Origin: Gordius sp. MW1
Lineage: Eukaryota > Nematomorpha > Gordioida > Gordea > Gordiidae
Assembly (NCBI GenBank): GCA_964036665.1
Contig: OZ038527.1
Location: 4,526,001-4,590,000 of the forward strand
Direction of reading: 5' to 3'
Length of the DNA stretch: 64,000 nucleotides
Within the stretch, counting starts at the first letter, position 1. The number at the start of each line of letters is the position of its first letter. The translations under genes and the position numbers were made by a program. Below are positions 57,471 through 64,000 of the stretch, piece after piece. The notes under the pieces were generated by a model. That model worked only from the letters and a program-made list of their open reading frames with translations, was not told the DNA's origin and made no database searches.

Positions 57471-58439
57471 ATTAACTTTTTTTTGAAACTTTCACCAACC
57501 CCTCTAATTCTAGTTAGGACATACCTGGAACTATTAAAGTTATATTTTACTACATTGCCGACATAATTTAGGAAATACTTGGTGATTTGCAATTCATCGC
57601 TACTACCACCACCGAACCAATCACTGATGTCGAACAATCTGGGTTATCGTCATAGGCATTTCGCCACGGAAAAACAACTTTTACATATACTTTCATGACA
57701 GTATATAATGTAATTTTTCGACAGACGAGCTTCCTTACAACATACAACACCGACACACTTTTATCAGCTGGTTCGTAAACAAAAGCGATATTTTATCTTG
57801 CAACATTTTACAAATTAATCACCACTAAATACAGTTTCCTTTAAACAATGGCAACCTCAACAACTTTACCAGGCCTAACAAAATCATTTTTAGCGCAACT
57901 GAAAGCAGCGCACTGGAGCTTTTTACTCGATTGCACTTTGCTGTCGTACTATAAAAAAACGTCCATATTCTTTAATTAGTAATGTATTTGGTTTTTTCTT
58001 AGTTAAAAGAAAACATTTCAGATATAGGGCATTATCTTCTCAATCAAGCATCCATATCTGCTTCAACTGCTGGGAAAGATACAATCTACCTACTTATCTG
58101 AGTGTTAATACGAAGAAAACCATGTTACCCTACTACCCCGCTATACAAGCAACAACATCGTCTACTGAACGTACTATTGGTCCAATGCCATGCCAATCTT
58201 ATTTGCAAATCACATCGCAGGACCACTGGCACCAGCAAAGACGATATTTGACAACGTAAAAACACTTACTACCTACTACTACAACCAATACTGACCGATT
58301 TAATTGAGGGAAGCAGGCGATTCTAAAATAGATATGTATACTCCGACAAATCTAAATATATTTTGGATAGCACATTATCTTCCAACATCACTCACACCTC
58401 GGTCAACACACCAGCAACCACTAAACAACATTGACCTAC

Positions 58440-58650
58440 AAACTGTCATTCACTACAGATGCTTCCAACTTTGCAGAAGGAAGACTTATACAACAACAAA
58501 CATTAAATGGTGTGATTCTACCACTTGTTTTCTATTCAAATAAGTATTCACAAACGCAAACACGATACAACAATTTCAGCCGAGAAAAACTGGCAATTTA
58601 CCTTATGTAAAACATTAAAGCCATCTTCTCGAAGGACGATATTTAAACCA
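58440..58650 (+). pseudogene. RNase H fragment of the nested Gypsy element
   Basis: The blocks FTTDASNFAEG and YSQTQTRYNNFSREKLAIY are the RNase H core of Gypsy pol. It runs almost directly into the 3' LTR, so integrase has been deleted. Confidence 0.75.
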
Positions 58651-58674
58651 CTCCGTGAATTAGGGATGGATTTA

Positions 58675-58998
58675 TATGGCGCCATTCAAATTGCCATAAT
58701 TTGAATACACAAATTTACGTAATTTATTATTCACCCACGTAATTACATAATGAAAATACATTACATCAATCTGAATATATGCAAATATTTATACATTGTG
58801 CACATTAATCTCTCTAAAAATGGTGTATATATACACGTTAATTTATATAGAATTATGCTCTTGTAATTTTTACTTTAAGTATCAATAAATGTGGTGACCT
58901 TATATTTTACCCTTGTTTTTAACACTATTTGGTAATTGTGTATCAGTCTTACACTTTCATAATTTTGTATTTTATTTACAGGGACTAGTGCCGCTACA
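58675..58998 (+). repeat. 3' LTR of the nested Gypsy element
   Basis: About 324 bp, around 97% like the 5' LTR, implying a somewhat older insertion than the 5533 element. Confidence 0.9.
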
Positions 58999-59076
58999 GC
59001 TTCAAATACGAACTCATACCTGAATGTTAGGGCGTCCTCCCCAAACGACGCGCATTGCATCATCCGCCCGTGCAAT

Positions 59077-60165
59077 GTGAAAAGTATACAAGGGTTACCG
59101 CCTCTCTCACAACGAAGGCGGTTAAGGAATCTAGTTGTTGAACGGACAAGAGTGGCCAGCTGGAATGTGGGCACGCTGACGGGGAAGAGCATCGAGGTTG
59201 CGCAGATGTTAAAAAGGCGAAAAATACACATAGCGTGTCTACAAGAAACGCGGTGGCATGGAACAAAAGCCAGGGAGCTAGGAGATGGTTACAAGCTATA
59301 CTACTCGGGTTCCCCATCACGGAAGAACGGGGTCGGTATAGTGCTTAGCGATTCCTATAAGGACAAAGTAGTCGAAGTCAAACGATGCTCGGATAGATTG
59401 ATGGCATAAAGCTGGCGGATCAAGGCGGCCTTGTCAATGTTATTTGTGCGTATTCGCCCCAGGTTGGATGTTCCGAAAATGAGAAGGACGAATTCTATGA
59501 GAAGCTCGAAAAAGAAATACGCTACGTGAAGCCTGACGAGAATCTCATCATCAGAGCAGACTTTAATGGGCACGTTGGGAAAGAAAGGGGCGTGTACGAA
59601 CGAAATCGCGGCGGGCATGGCTATGGGGTGAAGAATAAAGAGGGAGAGAAGTAACTACAGATGGCGCAAGCTTACGATATGGCCATTGTAAATACTTTCT
59701 TTCAGAAGCGTACCGAACATTTAGCGACGTACAGCAGTGGGGATCACCTTACACAGGTCGACTACATCCTAGTGAAGCGCAAAAATTTGTGGCAAGTTAA
59801 AGATTGCAAGGTTATACCGGGGGAAGAAATCGCCAAAAAACATCGGCCAGTTGTCCTCGATATAGCAAGAAAGATTTATCCCGAAAGGAGAAAAGTCTAC
59901 ACGCCAAGGACAAAGTACGAAAAGCTTAAGGATGATCGTGCAAATGAAATGTTTCACGCTCGAGCAACTCCGCTCTTGAAGGTTGCAGGCTTGGGGGGCG
60001 ACATTAACAAAAGGTGGGACACCGTTGCAAATATTTTAAAGGAAACAGCCTTTCAAATCTTGGGACGAACTAAGGGCGGCAGAGCTCACAAGCGTGAACT
60101 ATGGTGGAATGACTCGGTCAAAGAGGCTATAGAAAAAAAGAAGGTGTTGTACCTACGATGGTAAA
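59077..60165 (+). pseudogene. RTE endonuclease domain, frameshifted
   Basis: The AP-endonuclease motifs are in order: SWNVGTL (about 59158), QETRW, NGVGIVLSD, ADFNGHVG (about 59560), VDYILVKR and KKHRPVVLD (about 59838). The second Asn/Asp motif reads ADFNGH where GDFNGH is usual. A frame break follows the stop at 59407-59409 and a TAA occurs at 59652. The enzyme nicks target DNA to prime reverse transcription. This copy is dead. Confidence 0.85.
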
Positions 60166-61979
60166 AACGAAGAAAGGAGAAGAGTACGTGGCATATCGTG
60201 AAGCGAAACGCAAAGCTAAAACAGCGGTTGCGATAGCGAAGAACGAGGCTTACACCGAGATGGCAAACAAGCTCGATACCAAGGGCGGCGACATAGTCAT
60301 GTATAAACTCGCAAAGATTAGAAAAAAAGTCGAGATGTCGGGACACTGAAAGTCATTAAAAGCGAAGAGGGACGAACGTTGTGCAAACCGAAGGAAGTCA
60401 TTAAAAGATGGAAAGATTATTTTCAAAATATGATGAACAAAACGAATGATAGAAGACCGCTAGAGAAAGTGGAACCGAACTCGAACTTAATTTTACCAAT
60501 GTAGGCTTATGAAGTAGGAGCGCAACTAACGAAGATGCGGAAAGGGAAAGCGCTAGGTTTCGATGATTTACCGATCGAAGCTTGGTTTGGGTGCAAAGGA
60601 GAAGGAATCGATATAATGACAGGCTTATTTAACGCTATGCTGTATGAGAGTCGTATCCCTGACCAATGGAGGGAAAGTACGATCATACCCATATACTAAG
60701 GCAAAGGAGACGCGCAGGAATGTGGCAACTTTAGAGGTATCTAGTTGACCTGCCACTCACTAAAACTACTAGAAAGGGTGCTAGTGAAAAGGCTCAATGA
60801 CGAAGTTTGTCTCTGGCCCAATCAGTTTGGGTTCGTGGCCGGTAAATCAACGATGGATCCAATTTTTGCGTTGAAGCAGACGATGGAAAAATATGGCGAC
60901 ATAAAAAGAACTTACACATGGTCTTCATCGATTTAGAAAAGGCCTACGATACGGTTCCGAGAGACTTAATATGGTGGTCCCTTAGAGCCAGAAATATACC
61001 CGAAGGATATGTTCGACTTATCAAGGAAATGTATAATGGCGCGGTTGCATCTGTTAGGACTACCGTAGGAGAAACGAAACCCTTCCGAATAATGATTGGA
61101 CTACATCAAGGGTCAGCGTTAAGCCCATTCTTGTTTAATCTAATTATGGATACAATAACAAAGGACTTGCACAAGCCAGCCCCTTGGACTATGCTATATG
61201 CCGATGATATTGTCCTATGCGATGAAACAAGAGAAGGGGTTTTTCATTAGGCGAAAAAATGGTCAGAACGTTTTTAGGATTTCGGGTTAAAGGTCAGCGA
61301 GAAGAAAACGGTTTACATGCAAACGATGGGCGGTAGTCCGCAAATGCACAAAAATGACGGTCTAATGTACACGGAGGTTGATAAGTTCACATATCTTGGC
61401 TCGCTATTACATCAAGAGGGAGGATGTACCGCCGAAGTCCATTCTCGGATCAAGAAAGCATGGCTCAAGTGGCGCAGCATCTCCGGGTGTCATGTGTGAC
61501 AAAAAGATGCCAATTTGGTTGAAAAGCAAGGCGTACAAAACCATCGTGCGATCGGTCTTGCTTTATGGGAGCGAAACATGGGGTGTAACCACCGCGGAGG
61601 AGAAACTCTTGCAAGTCACGGAAATGAGAATGGTGCAATGGAGCTTAGGCTACACCAAGCTGGATCGCATGACGAACGAATCCTTGATGACAAAGATGGG
61701 TATACAAGCACGAAGGACTTCTTAAGAGAAAATCGACTGCGGTGGTACGGCCATGTATTACGAAGAGACGAGGACGATGTCACACGGCGAACGCTGGAGA
61801 TGGACGTGCCTGGAAGAAGAGGAAGGGGCAGACCACGTGCCACCTGGAAACGACTGGTCGAAAAGGATATGGACGTCAAACAGATGGAAATTGGCATGGC
61901 ATGTACGCGACTCAGATGGAAAAGGCTGCTGAAAACTTACCCCACGTCTGTGGGATTTTCAACACGATAAAGAAGAAGA
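60166..61979 (+). pseudogene. RTE reverse transcriptase and C-terminal domain, frameshifted
   Basis: Recognisable blocks: QFGFVAGKSTMDPIFAL (about 60825), FIDLEKAYDTVPRDLIWW (about 60925), LHQGSALSPFLFNLIMD (about 61100) and the catalytic YADDIVL box (about 61198), which is intact. After it come FTYLGSLLHQEG, SVLLYGSETWGVTTAEE, RLRWYGHVLRRDEDDV and GRRGRGRP, the usual C-terminal region of RTE elements. At least four frame breaks or stops separate the pieces. Confidence 0.88.
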
Positions 61980-61996
61980 TTAAAATAGTCTTTTAA

Positions 61997-62236
61997 TAGT
62001 AGTTCATTACGCCTTTTACTCGATGTTGCAAACGAATTTATAATATCATCCGGGGTAATAACATTTATAAAGTCATGTTCTAAGCTCAATAAAGCTAAGG
62101 AAGATAACCTATCTTGTCCAGTTGTTGAACGAAGATAAGTTTTAATCCGTTTTAGCAATGAGAACGATCTTTCGCATGAACATGAAGTTATTGGCATAGT
62201 TAAAATTATTTTAATCAAGATAATAAAATTTTTCAC
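61997..62236 (-). pseudogene. hAT transposase C-terminal dimerisation domain
   Basis: On the minus strand: IKIILTMPITSCSCERSFSL, then LKRIKTYLRSTTGQDRLSSL and ALLSLEHDFI. This is the conserved hAT C-terminal dimerisation domain found in transposases related to ZMYM-type domesticated genes. The LINE inserted five codons before the natural stop. The catalytic part upstream is absent. Confidence 0.9.
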
Positions 62237-62468
62237 CCTTTATTGTCTTGTACAGCATCTTTATTTTTATTTTTAATATTATAATTAAAACTTTTATTTA
62301 GAAACAATAATAATAATCTTTGCATTGTTTCTTAATTAAAATAAAAAAAATATAATGGTTTAAGGGGCCCAAGATTTCTTGCGTGGGGGGCCCATGAGGC
62401 CCGGTTTTTGCTCTTGGGGGGGGCCTGGATTCCCTGGGCTTCCCCCTAGCTACGCCACTGACCATAAT

Positions 62469-62716
62469 ATTATTCCAGCAGAGCCCTCGGGCTCGCAATC
62501 GTGGGAAAGTGGTAGCACCATGTGACGTCATTTAAGATTTTCTTTATATAGGTCCAACAATCTTAAAGCAAACTTGGAATCTTTTTCTGTTCTTCTTCTT
62601 ACTCTACCAAATATGGGGTGTCGGCAATTGTTACGCTATGGCACAAAATTTAAACGTCACATAACGCTTCGTACCAAATGGTGGCTGTCATGCCTTTTTT
62701 CAGCTGACGTTGTAAA
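62469..62716 (+). promoter_or_regulatory. Putative promoter / 5' UTR of the GALNT-like gene
   Basis: Only about 250 bp separate the hAT end from the next coding start. The interval holds a perfect CREB/ATF-type palindrome TGACGTCA (62523-62530) and the inverted repeat AGCCCTCGGGCT. TCATGCCTTTTTTCAG (ending 62701) also looks like a splice acceptor, so 62702 could be the start of exon 2 after a non-coding exon. Promoter function is inferred. Confidence 0.35.
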
Positions 62717-62924
62717 ATGAAGTACAAAATAAAATTTCGCACGCATCTTATAATCATCACGACTTCCTTATTTTGGGTCCTTATTGATGTTTTTTTATTG
62801 ATGTTTTTTGCTGATAAAAATCCTTACTGTATATTGAAAAAAGTTTCCAATGAATCTCGTTACACTTTTGTTAAAAATATCATTAATCCCAAAATTCTTA
62901 CTCCTATTGCTCTTACTTCAGCAG
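62717..62924 (+). CDS. First coding exon of a polypeptide N-acetylgalactosaminyltransferase-like gene (partial)
   Basis: Encodes 69 residues starting MKYKIKFRTHLIIITTSLFW, then VLIDVFLLMFF. The basic start followed by TSLFWVLIDVFLLMFF closely resembles the signal-anchor of animal GALNT1/13-type enzymes (TSLIWVLLDMFLLLYF in human GALNT1). These enzymes start mucin-type O-glycosylation in the Golgi. The hydrophobic span, residues about 10-31, makes a type II membrane anchor. The following stem is unremarkable. A donor G|GTAATC at 62925 ends the exon in phase 1. The catalytic exons must lie beyond the window. The call rests on the anchor only. Confidence 0.55.
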
Positions 62925-64000
62925 GTAATCTATGGCAAGTTCATATCATAAGAGAAAAGCCAGCTCAAATTTTATATATTATATAAATTTTAAAGTAGTT
63001 AAAATAGATTTTAGACAGGTATTTTTTATTTACTTAAATTTGTAAAAATATTACTATTTTATACATTAGCTCGAATAACTGTTGGTTGATTCAATTTCTA
63101 TTATACAAAATGTTATTCTAGTTAGGAGTTTTCAGTTTTTTGTAGATAAACTAATTTTAATTATATGTCCAAACCTTGAATAAGGATTTAGTGCTGTCTA
63201 AAATTTAAACTTTGAAGGAACTAGATTAGTACAAAATAGTATGATTATAATATAAATTTATAAAAGATATATTTTATTTGGAATTGTTCTTGTTATTTAT
63301 TAAAACATGTCATTAGATGATACTAAAATTAATAATTTTAAATATTAAAGTCTTTCAACAAATGTGTTCAACAATATGATAATATATAATTTATAATATG
63401 TGTAAAGCTAAAAAAGTAAACAATATTCTTAAAATGGAACTTTTTTGAACAATTAAATATTATTATTTACCAAAAATTGAATTGGGAATCATCACAAACT
63501 GGACAGCTCAAGCACAATAATAAGCTATGATTGAGACTTAAATTTTTTTGTACATTAGAATTATTTCTTTATGAAATAGTTATTTATCAAAGATTGAATA
63601 TTTTATTAACCATAACTTAAATAGCTTATCCTATATGTCTAGTCCTATTCCATCTCACTTTCTTCAAGCATTTATTAGTAACAAGCTAATTATTACTTTA
63701 AACCCATATAACATTATAATATTTCATCTTACTTAAATATTGTGTCAATGTTAAAATTTTTAATACCCATACAAAATCAATCCAACCCAGTTTTTATTTC
63801 AATAATTTGTAAATGCATTGTCTAATGTGTTTTAAGTCAGATAATTATATTTTAATTACAATAAACAATCAAAATTATAAGGAATTTTAATGAATAGTAA
63901 AAACACAAAAACAAATAATCTGATATAGAAGGGATTATTTCTTTAATATTTATCAATAAAAATAATAATTTATTTAGTCTTTTTTATAAACTAAATTTAG
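62925..64000. other. Probable first intron of the GALNT-like gene, AT-rich
   Basis: Very AT-rich with no recognisable exon, repeat or element up to the window end. Confidence 0.4.

Larger units (their letters stand above)
56849..58998 (+). mobile_element. Internally deleted Gypsy LTR retrotransposon inside the LINE
   Basis: LTRs at 56849-57174 and 58675-58998 (about 325 bp, roughly nine differences) flank a 1.5-kb remnant. GCTT (56845-56848 and 58999-59002) is the 4-bp target duplicate; alternatively the ends are TG...CA at 56851 with a 6-bp duplicate bearing one mismatch. TCTGGTGACCC follows the 5' LTR. The interior keeps the gag start and an RNase H piece, with most of pol missing. Different family from the element at 5533-9969. 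Confidence 0.9.
56747..61979 (+). mobile_element. RTE-like LINE inserted in the hAT element, itself interrupted
   Basis: A 17-bp target duplication brackets this segment. The element begins ACACTACCAACGACGGTCCC, is split by a Gypsy element at 56849-58998, resumes GCTTCAAATACGAAC, and ends in the short A-rich tail GATAAAGAAGAAGA. It encodes an AP-type endonuclease and a reverse transcriptase of the RTE type, in several frames because of stops and frameshifts. LINE length without the inserted element is about 3.1 kb, right for an RTE. Confidence 0.9.
55482..62460 (-). mobile_element. hAT element (6979 bp) carrying two nested retroelements
   Basis: Perfect 15-bp ends CAGTGGCGTAGCTAG (55482-55496) and CTAGCTACGCCACTG (62446-62460), flanked by perfect 8-bp duplicates ACCATAAT (55474-55481 and 62461-62468). 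It encodes the C-terminus of a hAT transposase on the minus strand (61997-62236). Removing the LINE insertion leaves about 1.7 kb, with only about 220 bp between the transposase remnant and the right end, so most of the transposase gene is deleted and the copy is non-autonomous. The terminal core GGCGTAGC is shared with the abundant MITE family in the TCF introns. A run of more than 25 C occurs at about 56217-56244. Confidence 0.93.

Noticed and set aside
1-64000. CRISPR arrays, bacterial operons, tRNA or rRNA genes
   Set aside because: None recognised; the gene structure and mobile elements are those of an animal nuclear genome.

Overview
This is AT-rich animal nuclear DNA, most likely from an invertebrate. 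It has multi-exon genes with GT-AG introns and many transposable elements. The species cannot be named from the sequence. The main gene is a complete TCF/LEF (pangolin-type) transcription factor with a full C-clamp, which vertebrate LEF1 lacks. Its ten coding exons lie on the + strand between 30541 and 51432. All splice phases agree and together predict a protein of 1374 residues, about twice the usual size. The extra length is almost all one huge last exon encoding a low-complexity, His/Asn/Pro-rich tail that carries scattered small Cys motifs.

Layout. 1-1860: a large foldback (inverted-repeat) element with a hAT-like MITE nested in its loop. 5533-9969: a nearly full-length Ty3/Gypsy-type LTR retrotransposon with 201-bp LTRs and a 4-bp target duplication; it is recent but disabled. 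10000-29000: gene-free AT-rich DNA with many small DNA-transposon MITEs. About 28950-30540: a MITE-free stretch that probably holds the promoter and 5' UTR of the TCF gene. 30541-51432: the TCF gene, whose introns hold many copies of one hAT-type MITE family (ends CATGGGCGTAGCC). 51433-55470: TCF 3' UTR, then further repeats. 55482-62460: a hAT element with perfect 15-bp ends and an 8-bp target duplication. It is interrupted by an RTE-like LINE with a 17-bp target duplication, and that LINE is interrupted by an internally deleted Gypsy element with a 4-bp duplication, so there are three levels of nesting. 62717-62924: the first coding exon of what looks like a polypeptide N-acetylgalactosaminyltransferase gene. 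It starts about 250 bp beyond the hAT end and the rest lies outside the window.

How the parts relate. The TCF protein should act at the end of the canonical Wnt pathway. Its N-terminus resembles the beta-catenin-binding segment, the middle carries the family's proline-rich context-dependent region, and the HMG box plus C-clamp bind DNA. The transposons are mostly passengers, but several sit within tens to hundreds of bases of exons or of the putative GALNT promoter. Almost every small ORF outside the TCF exons, the GALNT exon and the retroelements looks like chance.
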